A stretch of 64,000 nucleotides of DNA, from NCBI RefSeq assembly GCF_004138285.1, contig NZ_SCFN01000001.1, positions 558,001 through 622,000 of the forward strand, written 5' to 3'. The position numbers and the translations under genes are program-made. The notes below the pieces were generated by a model, which was not told the origin of the DNA, did no database searches, and saw only the letters and a list, made by a program, of their open reading frames with translations. Origin of the DNA: Gottfriedia acidiceleris. Lineage in GTDB: Bacteria; Bacillota; Bacilli; Bacillales; Bacillaceae_G. Positions 7,881 through 15,520 of this stretch are shown here, one piece after another. Position 1 is the stretch's first letter. Each line of letters begins with the position of its first letter.

Positions 7881-8330
7881 TTGGAATCATATTCTAAATT
7901 AGCAAGTAGATCAAGTAGGTTATTAGCAATATTGGTTGATGGATTTATAATTTTTCTTTTTATTTTTGCCATTTCTATTATTACTGGAATGACAAAGTTT
8001 TCAACATTTTTTAATCCTACTAGAGGGTCTTCTCTACTATCCATTATTAGTGTTATTATATTTTATATTTTGATCCCTACATTTGTTTGGAAAGGGCAAA
8101 CATTAGGAAAGCGTTGGTTAAAAATTGCAATTGTTAAGAACAATGATCAAGAAGTAAATTTAAAGACGATGATTATAAGAGAAATTTTTTTCCTTTTAGG
8201 ATACATCAAAATACCATATTTTTCATTAGTTGTAGGTTTTGTTGCATTTGTTGATCCGTTTTTCATTTTTTCTGCAGACCGAAGAACATTACATGATTTA
8301 ATTGCAAAAACAAAAGTAATTGATGTTTAA
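7881..8330 (+). CDS. RDD-family membrane protein
   Basis: 149-residue integral membrane protein. Start TTG at 7881 is chosen because AAAGGTGGAG ends seven bases before it; the in-frame GTG at 7869 lies inside that ribosome site. SRSSRLLAILVDGFIIF near the N terminus carries the Arg and Asp of the RDD domain, followed by about three membrane helices and the conserved GQTLGKRWLKIAIV segment. RDD proteins are of uncertain function; some members affect sodium or proton exchange. It is a single gene between two terminators, with no partner suggesting a specific role. Confidence 0.75.
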   Translation: MESYSKLASRSSRLLAILVDGFIIFLFIFAISIITGMTKFSTFFNPTRGSSLLSIISVIIFYILIPTFVWKGQTLGKRWLKIAIVKNNDQEVNLKTMIIREIFFLLGYIKIPYFSLVVGFVAFVDPFFIFSADRRTLHDLIAKTKVIDV

Positions 8331-8334
8331 AATA

Positions 8335-8361
8335 AAAAGAAAGCTCACTGAGCTTTCTTTT
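8335..8361. terminator. Bidirectional terminator between convergent genes
   Basis: AAAGAAAGCTC / GAGCTTTCTTT stem with an ACT loop. T runs lie on both sides, so it can serve the RDD gene on plus and the 103-residue gene on minus. Confidence 0.8.
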
Positions 8362-8672
8362 TATTTTAAAATTTTCATCTGGCGTATATGGGCACGTGTT
8401 TCTTCAGTACCTAATTCATAAATCATTGCATAGGCTTGTTTTAAAAAATAGTCATAACCATCGTTGTTTTCTTGGCTCCAATTCGTGATTGGAATGATGA
8501 AAGCAGTTTGAATACCTGCTGCTTCATCATAACTGTCAATCTGATGGAAAATTCTTTCGAGTCTATGTTTTTCATCGATCGTAGCATCGATTTCTAACTC
8601 ATATGGTGCGTCCCCTTGATTTGGAACAATTGTTTTTGCTTGAACGGATACATAATATCTCCTTTTTTCCAT
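8361..8672 (-). CDS. Hypothetical protein (103 aa)
   Basis: Small soluble protein with no signal or membrane segment, starting at ATG 7 bases after AAAGGGAG. The first half (RRYYVSVQAKTIVPNQGDAPYELEIDATIDEKH) looks like a beta-sheet and the second half is helical (DYFLKQAYAMIYELGTEETRAHIRQM). The ribosome site, terminator and codon use support a real gene. I do not recognise the family and infer no function. Confidence 0.7.
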   Translation of the reverse strand: MEKRRYYVSVQAKTIVPNQGDAPYELEIDATIDEKHRLERIFHQIDSYDEAAGIQTAFIIPITNWSQENNDGYDYFLKQAYAMIYELGTEETRAHIRQMKILK

Positions 8673-8844
8673 ATAGATCTCCCTTTTACGTATTTTTGGT
8701 TATCATTTTTATTATCCTCACCGACCAGTGCTTTATTCAAAATTAATAATCAGCTCGAATAGAACTTTAAAAGGAATTTCATAAATAATATTGAAATATA
8801 AATTTGATATTAAGATAATTTATGTATAGATAAGGGGGGGAATT

Positions 8845-9456
8845 ATGAAGGGACTATATCGAGAATTTTTTCTTCATTTCGATATTATTGTGATGGGGGT
8901 ACTTTTTTTAGTTGGAATTATTTATTGTATAGGATTTCATTTATCGTGGATTACTGTCTTAATTTTCATTATAGGATTAATCTTTTTTATGTTTAGTGAA
9001 TATATAACTCATCGTTTCGTTTTCCACATAAAGGCACCAAAAAATAAACTATTTCTTAAATTTATGAAAAGAATTCATTATGATCACCATACGTATCCTG
9101 ATGATTTAAAATTGTTATTTTTACCGATATGGTATAGCATTCCGAATTTAGGATCACTTTGTATCATTTATTTTTTGATATCGAAAGATCTAATACAAAC
9201 GATCGCATTTGGTTCAGGTTTAGTTTTTATGTTACTAGTGTACGAATGGAAGCATTATGTAGCTCACAGACCAATTAAACCAATAACGAAAGTAGGACGA
9301 CGAATTAAAAAGCTACATATCCTGCATCATTTTAAAAATGAAAACTTTTGGTATGGCGTATCGACGCCTATTTTTGACGGGATTTTTGGTACGTTGAAGG
9401 ATGAGAAGGAAGTAGTAACAAGTAATACGGCGAAAGCCTTAGAAGAAAGAATGTAA
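8845..9456 (+). CDS. Sterol desaturase / fatty acid hydroxylase superfamily membrane protein
   Basis: 203-residue membrane protein with four hydrophobic segments and the histidine clusters of di-iron hydroxylases: HRFVFH (about 57-62), HYDHH (79-83), KHYVAHRP (138-145) and LHILHHFKNENFWYGVS (156-172). Family members hydroxylate or desaturate lipids or carotenoids at the membrane. The last motif, HHFxNENFWYGVSTPxxD, is typical of bacterial proteins annotated as fatty acid hydroxylase. The start follows AAGGGGGG. The substrate is unknown and there is no adjacent lipid gene. Confidence 0.82.
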   Translation: MKGLYREFFLHFDIIVMGVLFLVGIIYCIGFHLSWITVLIFIIGLIFFMFSEYITHRFVFHIKAPKNKLFLKFMKRIHYDHHTYPDDLKLLFLPIWYSIPNLGSLCIIYFLISKDLIQTIAFGSGLVFMLLVYEWKHYVAHRPIKPITKVGRRIKKLHILHHFKNENFWYGVSTPIFDGIFGTLKDEKEVVTSNTAKALEERM

Positions 9457-9480
9457 ACTGCAAGTAATGAGGTATCTTGG

Positions 9481-9583
9481 ATGAATAATGATTTACTATT
9501 ATCTTTTTTAATTGGTGGTTGCCTGAGGCATTATTGCCGGTTGTACTTTATATATTATTAAAATGATTAAAGAAAATGCCTAG
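9481..9583 (+). pseudogene. Possible frameshifted small membrane protein
   Basis: A short frame starts at ATG 9481 (MNNDLLLSFLIGGCL) after TGAGGT and would stop at 9561 in that frame. One base later (GGC at 9527) another frame continues with GIIAGCTLYIIKMIKENA and stops at 9583, exactly in the terminator stem. Joined, the two make a plausible single-helix protein of about 34 residues. This suggests a one-base insertion, or a sequencing error, near 9526. No family is recognised. Confidence 0.4.
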
Positions 9584-9603
9584 TGTTTACGCTAGGTATT
9601 TTT
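9576..9603 (+). terminator. Rho-independent terminator
   Basis: Stem ATGCCTAG / CTAGGTAT with an 8-base loop, then TTTTT. It overlaps the end of the possible small membrane-protein frame and also ends the hydroxylase-family transcript. Confidence 0.75.
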
Positions 9604-9743
9604 GTCGGTTTAAGGCTCCATTTTTTTAATGAAACAGCCTATTTTATGAACTTTTATTAATAAATTAATATTTTATAAAAATTGAAAAAAGGGTAAATAT
9701 TTGATTGTGTTGCCTACTATACTGAGGATAAGGGGGGATGATT

Positions 9744-9815
9744 GTGTCATTGGATCGAACTCATTTAGAAAATATTTTTAGACAGATAATAGAAGAGAGA
9801 AATTCGAATGACTAA
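9744..9815 (+). CDS. Micro-ORF overlapping the MFS transporter start
   Basis: GTG at 9744, seven bases after AGGGGGG, opens a 23-residue frame (MSLDRTHLENIFRQIIEERN plus SND) that ends at 9815, overlapping the start of the next gene by eight bases. The strong ribosome site belongs to this frame, not to the transporter, whose own upstream region is only AAGAGAG. The product looks like one amphipathic helix. It may couple translation of the transporter or be a real small protein; neither is proven. Confidence 0.45.
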   Translation: MSLDRTHLENIFRQIIEERNSND

Positions 9816-11025
9816 ACTAAATTACAAAAAAATTATGCTTTTAGGATTTGGATTTTTTGCAATTAGTCTTACATGGTCCGTATATAATGCTTTTATGCCA
9901 AAACTTTTAAGCGATTATTTAAAGTCATCTGCTTTAATTGGTTTTATTATGACGTTTGATAATTATTTTGCATTATTTCTACAACCTGCCGTTGGAATGT
10001 ATAGTGATCGTTTAGACACACGATTTGGTAGAAGAATGCCATTTTTAATGGTCGGAATGCCTCTTGCAGCATTATTTACCTTTTTAATTCCAGTGCATAA
10101 AACACTTTTTATGCTAATTTTTTTTATTGTGTTTATGAATTTAAGTATGAGTATTTTCCGTTCTCCTGTTATAGCACTTATGCCCGATTTAACACGAGTT
10201 GAACAAAGAAGTAAGGCGAATAGTGTCATTAATTTTATGGGTGGAATTGGTGCTTTAATTGCATTCTTTGTAGGTTCTATTTTGTGGGATCTAAATAAAG
10301 GATTTCCTTTTTACTTGGCAGGATTTTTAATGTTATTTAGTTTTTTAATTCTTTTTTTCTTTATTAGAGAAAAAAGAGATGTTTTAATTTATGAGCATGC
10401 TGAAGAAAAGGTAAAATTAAGAGAAGGTTTTCGTTCAGCCATTCAGAATAAAAGTGCATTATTTCTATTATTAGCAATTCTAAGTTGGTTTACGGGATTT
10501 AATGGGATTGAAACCTTTTTTACACGTTATGGGGAAGTTTATTTAGGGGTAAAAGTTAGTGCAGCGGCGTTTTCATTTGCTTTCATATCATTAGCATTTT
10601 TAATCTTTGCAATTCCTGCTGGGTTTATTGGAACAAAAATTGGTAAGAAACGCAGTATATTAATTGGAATATTTGGAATTATGATTGGGTTTATTGTTTT
10701 ATTTTTCTTAAAGGACTTATTATTCATTCGAATAGTCTTTTTGATTATGGGATGTTTTTGGGCATTAGTAAACATTAATTCATATCCTTTCTTAGCTGAG
10801 ATGGCACCGCTGGGATTTATTGGAACTTACACAGGCTTATATTATTTATTTTCATCGATTTCCAATATTGTATCACCACCATTATTAGGTGCAATTATGG
10901 ATCTAATTGGATTCAAGTTCATGTTCTTGTATGGTTTTTTCTTTATTACAATTTCATTCTTCATGATGCTTAAAGTAAAAGACAATCATAAAACAGTCGA
11001 AAAAAATTCAAATGCATCTATATAA
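9808..11025 (+). CDS. MFS transporter (SLC45/sugar-cation symporter-like)
   Basis: 405-residue transporter with about 12 membrane helices. The cytoplasmic loop motif DRLDTRFGRRMPFL (about residues 67-80) resembles the D-R-x-x-x-R-x-G-R-R-x-P motif of SLC45-like and glycoside-cation symporters, and GTKIGKKRSILIG (271-283) is the matching loop of the second half. The substrate is probably a sugar or glycoside, but nothing nearby confirms this. The ATG overlaps the preceding micro-ORF, suggesting translational coupling. Confidence 0.78.
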   Translation: MTKLNYKKIMLLGFGFFAISLTWSVYNAFMPKLLSDYLKSSALIGFIMTFDNYFALFLQPAVGMYSDRLDTRFGRRMPFLMVGMPLAALFTFLIPVHKTLFMLIFFIVFMNLSMSIFRSPVIALMPDLTRVEQRSKANSVINFMGGIGALIAFFVGSILWDLNKGFPFYLAGFLMLFSFLILFFFIREKRDVLIYEHAEEKVKLREGFRSAIQNKSALFLLLAILSWFTGFNGIETFFTRYGEVYLGVKVSAAAFSFAFISLAFLIFAIPAGFIGTKIGKKRSILIGIFGIMIGFIVLFFLKDLLFIRIVFLIMGCFWALVNINSYPFLAEMAPLGFIGTYTGLYYLFSSISNIVSPPLLGAIMDLIGFKFMFLYGFFFITISFFMMLKVKDNHKTVEKNSNASI

Positions 11026-11050
11026 ATTTGATGCTTTGAATTTTTTTTTG
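11004..11050 (+). terminator. Rho-independent terminator of the MFS gene
   Basis: Stem AAATTCAAAtGCATC / GATGCtTTGAATTT, partly inside the coding end, followed by nine T. Confidence 0.75.
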
Positions 11051-11180
11051 CTGAGTTAGTAAATTTTAAGTACAGGTTTCACATAATTAAAATTAAAAAA
11101 CAAATAATAATAAATGCTGATATTTCAGTGTCTATTAAAAGGGTATTTTTGAAAAAAACATAAGTTAGGAGCACTACAAA

Positions 11181-11852
11181 ATGACAACTAATATCAATAA
11201 ATTGATTGATCATACAGTTTTAAAACCTGAAACAACTAAATCTCAAATTGAAAAATTATGTCAAGAAGCAAAAGAACATAATTTTGCTTCGGTTTGTGTG
11301 AATCCAACTTGGGTGAGTCATTGTGCAAGTTTGTTAAAGGACTCTGAAGTTTTAGTTTGTACTGTAATTGGGTTTCCTTTAGGTGCGAATACAAAAGAAA
11401 CGAAAGCGTTTGAAACTAAGAATGCAATTGAAAATGGAGCCGGGGAAGTCGATATGGTGATCAATATCGGAGCTTTAAAAGATAAGGACTATGATACTGT
11501 TGAACAAGATATAGCAGCAGTTGTAAATGCAGCAAAAGGTAAAGCATTAGTAAAAGTAATTATTGAAACAAGTCTTTTAACGAATGAAGAAAAAGAAATG
11601 GCTTCTAAGCTTTCTGTAAAAGCCGGTGCAGATTTCGTTAAAACATCAACAGGATTTTCAACTGGTGGTGCAACTGTAGAAGATGTAGCATTAATGAGAA
11701 AAACAGTTGGACCTGATATTGGCGTTAAAGCATCTGGCGGAGTTCGTGATATAGCAAGTGTAAATGAAATGGTTAAAGCTGGAGCAACTCGAATTGGTAC
11801 AAGTAATGGAATCACGATTGTCCAAGGAAACGTAGCAACAGAAGGCTATTGA
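11181..11852 (+). CDS. deoC: Deoxyribose-phosphate aldolase
   Basis: Class I aldolase of 223 residues that converts 2-deoxyribose 5-phosphate into glyceraldehyde 3-phosphate and acetaldehyde in deoxynucleoside breakdown. The Schiff-base lysine is K154 in VKTSTGF; the other catalytic residues are D91 (EVDMVINIG) and K183 (GVKASGG). IDHTVLKP at 9-16 is the usual N-terminal motif. Start ATG follows TTAGGAG. In B. subtilis it sits with dra-nupC-pdp; here it stands alone upstream of rpsU, as in some other Bacillus genomes. No obvious operator was found. Confidence 0.96.
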   Translation: MTTNINKLIDHTVLKPETTKSQIEKLCQEAKEHNFASVCVNPTWVSHCASLLKDSEVLVCTVIGFPLGANTKETKAFETKNAIENGAGEVDMVINIGALKDKDYDTVEQDIAAVVNAAKGKALVKVIIETSLLTNEEKEMASKLSVKAGADFVKTSTGFSTGGATVEDVALMRKTVGPDIGVKASGGVRDIASVNEMVKAGATRIGTSNGITIVQGNVATEGY

Positions 11853-11901
11853 TTCCTTTTAATGGCAAAGGGTGTTAAGTTTCAAACTTGACATTTACCT
11901 G

Positions 11902-11931
11902 TTGACCTATCAATAGTTTATGTATTATAAT
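11902..11931 (+). promoter_or_regulatory. Sigma-A promoter of rpsU-yqeY
   Basis: TTGACC, an 18-base spacer and a perfect TATAAT, about 80 bases before the rpsU start. A second TTGACA at 11888 overlaps the region but lacks a good -10. Confidence 0.7.
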
Positions 11932-12013
11932 CGTAAAAGACATGTGGAAAAGTGTTCTTTTTTGCAGTGTTTTATTGATTGTAAGTGGTAGCTTGGAGGG
12001 AGGGAAAAGTAAG

Positions 12014-12187
12014 ATGTCTAAAACAGTCGTTCGTAAAAACGAATCTTTAGAAGATGCTCTTCGTCGTTTTAAACGTTCAGTTTCTAAAACTGGTACGCTA
12101 CAAGAAGCAAGAAAACGCGAATTTTATGAAAAGCCAAGTGTAAAACGTAAGAAAAAATCAGAGGCAGCGAGAAAACGTAAATTCTAA
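12014..12187 (+). CDS. rpsU: 30S ribosomal protein S21
   Basis: 57-residue basic protein. The frame can be extended upstream, but ATG 12014 ([20 protein letters not shown]) with GGAGGGAGGG in front is the known S21 start. The C-terminal tail is Lys/Arg-rich ([14 protein letters not shown]) as usual for Firmicutes. S21 binds the 30S platform near the 3' end of 16S rRNA and helps mRNA initiation. It is followed 14 bases later by yqeY, the conserved Bacillus pair. Confidence 0.97.
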
Positions 12188-12201
12188 GAGAGGGTGTTAC
12201 T

Positions 12202-12651
12202 ATGAGTCTTCTCGAACGTTTGAATTCAGATATGAAACAAGCGATGAAGGAAAAAAACAAAGACAAGTTAGCAGTTATTCGAATGGTGAAAGCGTCATTA
12301 CAAAATGAAGTAATTAGCTTAGGGAATAATGTGACATTGTCAGCTGATCAAGAGTTAACAATTTTAACTCGTGAAGTGAAACAACGTAAAGACTCCCTCC
12401 TGGAATTCGAAAAAGCTGGTCGTCAAGACCTTGTGGATAAATTAAAGCAAGAGTTACTGATTCTAAAAGAATACTTGCCTCAACAATTATCTGAAGAGGA
12501 ACTTCTTGAAATTGTACGTGTTACAATTTCAGAAGTCGGTGCTACATCAAAAGCTGACATGGGGAAAGTAATGAGTGCAGTTATGCCTAAAGTAAAAGGA
12601 CAAGCTGATGGCTCTTCTGTGAATAAAGCTGTAGCAAGTCTGTTAAAATAA
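12202..12651 (+). CDS. yqeY: GatB/YqeY domain protein YqeY
   Basis: 149-residue protein with the helical YqeY domain related to the tail of GatB, the tRNA-dependent amidotransferase subunit. Typical sequence: [20 protein letters not shown] at the start, [11 protein letters not shown] in the middle and [19 protein letters not shown] near the end. It probably binds tRNA, but its task is not established. It is cotranscribed with rpsU and ends in a strong terminator. Confidence 0.93.
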   Translation: MSLLERLNSDMKQAMKEKNKDKLAVIRMVKASLQNEVISLGNNVTLSADQELTILTREVKQRKDSLLEFEKAGRQDLVDKLKQELLILKEYLPQQLSEEELLEIVRVTISEVGATSKADMGKVMSAVMPKVKGQADGSSVNKAVASLLK

Positions 12652-12679
12652 ACGTCTATTTATAGACGTTTATTTTTTT
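12650..12679 (+). terminator. Rho-independent terminator of rpsU-yqeY
   Basis: AAACGTCTA / TAGACGTTT with a TTTA loop, then ATTTTTTT; it begins inside the yqeY stop codon. Confidence 0.9.
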
Positions 12680-12737
12680 GTTTTTTAATTGCGTGGTTCT
12701 GGATGAATTATGTGATAATGATTGCTTCACTTAAATG

Positions 12738-12900
12738 TCTTGGTGTAAACTTTATCCTTCAATTGAGCTCCATACAAATCAAATTTGGTTGTAAACTGCT
12801 TCAATTAATTAAGATCCGCACTTAACCATTTTGGGTGTGAATTTCTACCCTTAATTGAAATCTGCATAATCCAGTCTGGAGAAAACTACAATCAAAAGTT
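12738..12900. repeat. Degenerate tandem repeats, period about 45 bases
   Basis: Three recognisable copies and a fourth partial one, anchored by GTAAAC (12745), GTAAAC (12791), GTGAAT (12837) and GAAAAC (12881). Each is followed by a CTTCAATT/CTTAATTG-like and an AGATCCGCA-like segment. The copies are diverged, and no open frame runs through them. The rest of 12680-13020 holds nothing else I can identify. Confidence 0.55.
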
Positions 12901-12936
12901 CGTATGAACAAATAAGTAAGTAAATAAAACATTTCA

Positions 12937-12968
12937 ACCGAGAATAGCTATATGTTCTCGGTTTTTTT
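12937..12968 (+). terminator. Terminator, near-copy of the one at 13606
   Basis: ACCGAGAA / TTCTCGGT stem with a 10-base loop and seven T. About 40 bases around it (ATTTCAACCGAGAATAG ... GTTTTTTTGTA) are almost identical to the terminator after the next gene. No gene lies directly before this copy. Confidence 0.8.
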
Positions 12969-13023
12969 GTACTATATGTCAATGGGAAAAAATTTAATAT
13001 TTTAGTCTATATTTGACTAAATG

Positions 13024-13066
13024 TGTGATTTAAATCACATATAGAAATAATGTTACTCGGTATGAT
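13024..13066 (+). promoter_or_regulatory. Fnr-type operator and promoter
   Basis: TGTGATTTAAATCACA (13024-13039) is a perfect 16-base palindrome fitting the Fnr/Crp consensus TGTGA-N6-TCACA. TATGAT at 13061-13066 is a good -10 box. A start about seven bases later, near 13073, would place the palindrome centre (13031.5) at about -41.5, the classical position for an activating Fnr dimer. No -35 box is evident, as expected for such promoters. Confidence 0.75.
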
Positions 13067-13122
13067 GAATATAGATGAACAATGCATTTGTTTATCGTCT
13101 ACTTGTAAAGGAGAGATGAGTA

Positions 13123-13587
13123 ATGACACCGTTCGGAGATTTACATAATGATTTCGGTGGAATAGCATTTGCTTTAGGTTGGTTAATAATTGTCGTACCA
13201 TTCGCATTTTCATTAATCTTTATTACGAAAGAGATGGCAATAGGTGACGAAGAACGACTACAAGATGAGATTAAGCAAGGGGTTCATGACTATGCTAGAT
13301 CCTATAAAAAGCCATTCATAACAGAAACAAATGATTCACCACAAATGGATACATCTATGGCTAAAAGGCCGTTACTAATTAAGTTGATAGGTTTGATAAT
13401 GAGTGGACTCATCACTTATGTTACAGTCAAAGGGATATACGGTGATGGGAATCGTGATATAACTTCAATTGGTCTTGTAGTAATGTGGAGTCTTTTCTTT
13501 CTCACACAAGGGGTTCTTTGGTGGGTTACTACTTCACAAGGAAAACAAGATGTTTATCAAGATGTTACAAACCAAAGAAGATTGTAA
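13123..13587 (+). CDS. Membrane protein of unknown function, probably Fnr-activated
   Basis: 154-residue protein with three predicted membrane helices (about 14-35, 85-104, 114-133) and a charged cytoplasmic loop (40-80, KEMAIGDEERLQDEIKQGVHDYARSYKK). It starts with MTPFGDLHNDFGG; the aromatic-rich GVLWWVTT lies near the end. ATG is preceded by AAAGGAGAG. I do not recognise the family. Its promoter carries an Fnr-type palindrome at -41.5, so a role under low oxygen is inferred. It is a single gene between two near-identical terminators. Confidence 0.75.
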   Translation: MTPFGDLHNDFGGIAFALGWLIIVVPFAFSLIFITKEMAIGDEERLQDEIKQGVHDYARSYKKPFITETNDSPQMDTSMAKRPLLIKLIGLIMSGLITYVTVKGIYGDGNRDITSIGLVVMWSLFFLTQGVLWWVTTSQGKQDVYQDVTNQRRL

Positions 13588-13605
13588 AAACGTATATAAA
13601 TTTCA

Positions 13606-13637
13606 ACCGAGAATAGTCAATTGTTCTCGGTTTTTTT
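13606..13637 (+). terminator. Rho-independent terminator of the Fnr-linked membrane gene
   Basis: ACCGAGAA / TTCTCGGT stem, 10-base loop, seven T. It is a near-copy of the terminator at 12937-12968. Confidence 0.88.
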
Positions 13638-13639
13638 GT

Positions 13640-13999
13640 ATCAAAAGTTTATAATAAACGAAAAAAGTTTCTACCCACTCGCTCATTATAAGATTTTGCT
13701 ACTTGCCAAAAAATACTACTCAACCATACACGAATGATATAGAGCATCTTTGACATAACTGAAAATCAACAACAAAAGGGCTCTTGATAAAGAAATTTGA
13801 CCCCTTAATCATTTGATTGCCGCACCACATCCAGACGACAGTACCCATAGATCGCATTCCTCAACATAATCTAAAATCAATAACCCCCACTTTTATAAAA
13901 TCCAAATATTCATCTTTAATTTCCTTTACCTTTTTCTTTTTATATCATACCTTCTCAAAATTCATCATAAATATGATATGAAAGGGGGAGGAGTCTATC
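13640..13999. other. Intergenic region before yqfC with a possible sigma-E promoter
   Basis: About 360 bases without a convincing gene. Near the end, TCATACC (about 13946) and CATAAATA (about 13966) with a 14-base gap resemble the mother-cell sigma-E -35 and -10 elements, which fits the known sporulation control of yqfCD in B. subtilis. The match is loose. The rest holds nothing I can identify. Confidence 0.35.
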
Positions 14000-14281
14000 T
14001 TGAAAAGATTAGCGCATAATTTAAAAACATGGATGTCAAGTAAGATGGACTTACCACCAGATGTATTATTGGAATTACCACGTATTACTATGTTAGGTCA
14101 ACTACATATTTATATTGAAAACCATAGAGGGTTACTCGTGTATTCGGACAATGAATTGCGTTTGTTAATGAAGCAGGGGCAGTTGTTGATTAAGGGCAAA
14201 GATTTTGTTTTGAAGACGATGTTACCTGAGGAGATTTTGTTAGAAGGCGAAATTGAGCATGTGTATTTTATTAATGAATAG
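14000..14281 (+). CDS. yqfC: Sporulation protein YqfC
   Basis: 93-residue protein of the YqfC/YabP-like family. TTG at 14000 is the start, with AAAGGGGGAGGAG ahead. The core LPRITMLGQLHIYIENHRGLLVYSDNELRL (about 26-55, beta-rich) and the LIKGKDFVLKTMLPEEILLEGEI segment are typical. In B. subtilis yqfC and yqfD are expressed in the mother cell under sigma E. It lies 48 bases before yqfD, so it is the first gene of the same operon. Confidence 0.92.
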   Translation: MKRLAHNLKTWMSSKMDLPPDVLLELPRITMLGQLHIYIENHRGLLVYSDNELRLLMKQGQLLIKGKDFVLKTMLPEEILLEGEIEHVYFINE

Positions 14282-14329
14282 CATCTAGAACTTACACCAT
14301 GATCAGTCTAATGAACATGGGGGATTAGG

Positions 14330-15517
14330 ATGAAAAACCAATGGACTTCAAATCTTACAGGGATGGTTCAAGTAAAAGTGATTGGGCTTGGACCAGAACG
14401 TTTTTTAAATGAATGTATGCGTAAGGGTATTCCACTTCGTGATGTGAAGAAAAGTGGAACAAATTCGATTACTTTTACAATTGAGCTGAAAGATTATAAA
14501 CGGATTAAGAATATTCCTCGGAAAAAAGAATATAAGGTTTATTTTATTGGCAGGAAGGGGCTGCCTTTTGAAGTTAGACGAGCTTGGAAGTATTTTGGAT
14601 TTGTTGTAGGGGTTGTTGGCTTTTTAGTTGTGTTATTTTTGCTTTCAAATATGGTTTGGAGAATTGATATAAAAGGTGCTTCACCTGAAGTTGAGTATAA
14701 ACTTCGGAAAGATTTAACTGGGATGGGAGTTAAGACTGGCGCATCTCAATTTACTTTACCTAGAATGCAAACAATCCAGAAAAAGTTACAAGATGAGAAT
14801 CCAACATTAACCTGGATTGGTGTACAATTAAATGGGACTACCTTTCATTTTGAGGTAGTTGAAAAGCACATACCTAAGCCTGAGAAGGCGTTAAGTCCGC
14901 GTCATATTATTGCAAGTGAAGAAGCAGTTATTTCAAGCATGTTTGTTGAAAAGGGGAAACCACTTGTAGTAAAGAATGATTTTGTGAAAAAAGGTCAAAT
15001 ATTAGTATCCGGAATAATCGGGACGGAAGATCATCCTATTTTAGTCCCAGCTGTTGGCAAAATCATGGGAGAAGTTTGGAGAGAGGAAATTATAAGTGTT
15101 CCTTTAGATACTCCGTTTACGGTGCTTACAGGAGAGAGAAAAACTAGTTATTATATTGGAACTAAGGAAAATAAAATAAAATTTTGGGGTTTTGATAAGA
15201 ATAAATATAAGTCTTTTGAAGATGAAAGTAGTTCGTATCAATTTAAATTTTTAAAATGGAAATTGCCGATTTTTTTCAGTAAAAAAACAATTCTGGAAAG
15301 TGAAAAATATGTTAGAACATACTCTAAAGTACAGGCTGCTCAACTTGGAAAACAAATTGGTAAGAAGGAATTAATGAAAAAGTTAAGTCCAGATGCCAAG
15401 ATTTTACAAGAAAAAGTTTTGCACGAGTCAATAGACAATGGTAAAGTTAATTTAAGAATGTATTATAAAGTTTTAGAAGACATCACAAAAACGAAAACTA
15501 TTGTTCAAGGGGACTGA
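14330..15517 (+). CDS. yqfD: Sporulation membrane protein YqfD
   Basis: 395-residue protein with a single central membrane helix (about 87-108, YFGFVVGVVGFLVVLFLLSN), an N-terminal cytoplasmic domain (1-80) and a long extracytoplasmic part. The length matches B. subtilis YqfD (about 398), a sigma-E-dependent stage IV sporulation protein family. The VKKGQILVSGIIG segment near residue 217 is lipoyl-like. It is followed four bases later by phoH, so the sporulation pair can be read through into the phoH cluster. Confidence 0.93.
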   Translation: MKNQWTSNLTGMVQVKVIGLGPERFLNECMRKGIPLRDVKKSGTNSITFTIELKDYKRIKNIPRKKEYKVYFIGRKGLPFEVRRAWKYFGFVVGVVGFLVVLFLLSNMVWRIDIKGASPEVEYKLRKDLTGMGVKTGASQFTLPRMQTIQKKLQDENPTLTWIGVQLNGTTFHFEVVEKHIPKPEKALSPRHIIASEEAVISSMFVEKGKPLVVKNDFVKKGQILVSGIIGTEDHPILVPAVGKIMGEVWREEIISVPLDTPFTVLTGERKTSYYIGTKENKIKFWGFDKNKYKSFEDESSSYQFKFLKWKLPIFFSKKTILESEKYVRTYSKVQAAQLGKQIGKKELMKKLSPDAKILQEKVLHESIDNGKVNLRMYYKVLEDITKTKTIVQGD

Positions 15518-15520
15518 GTA

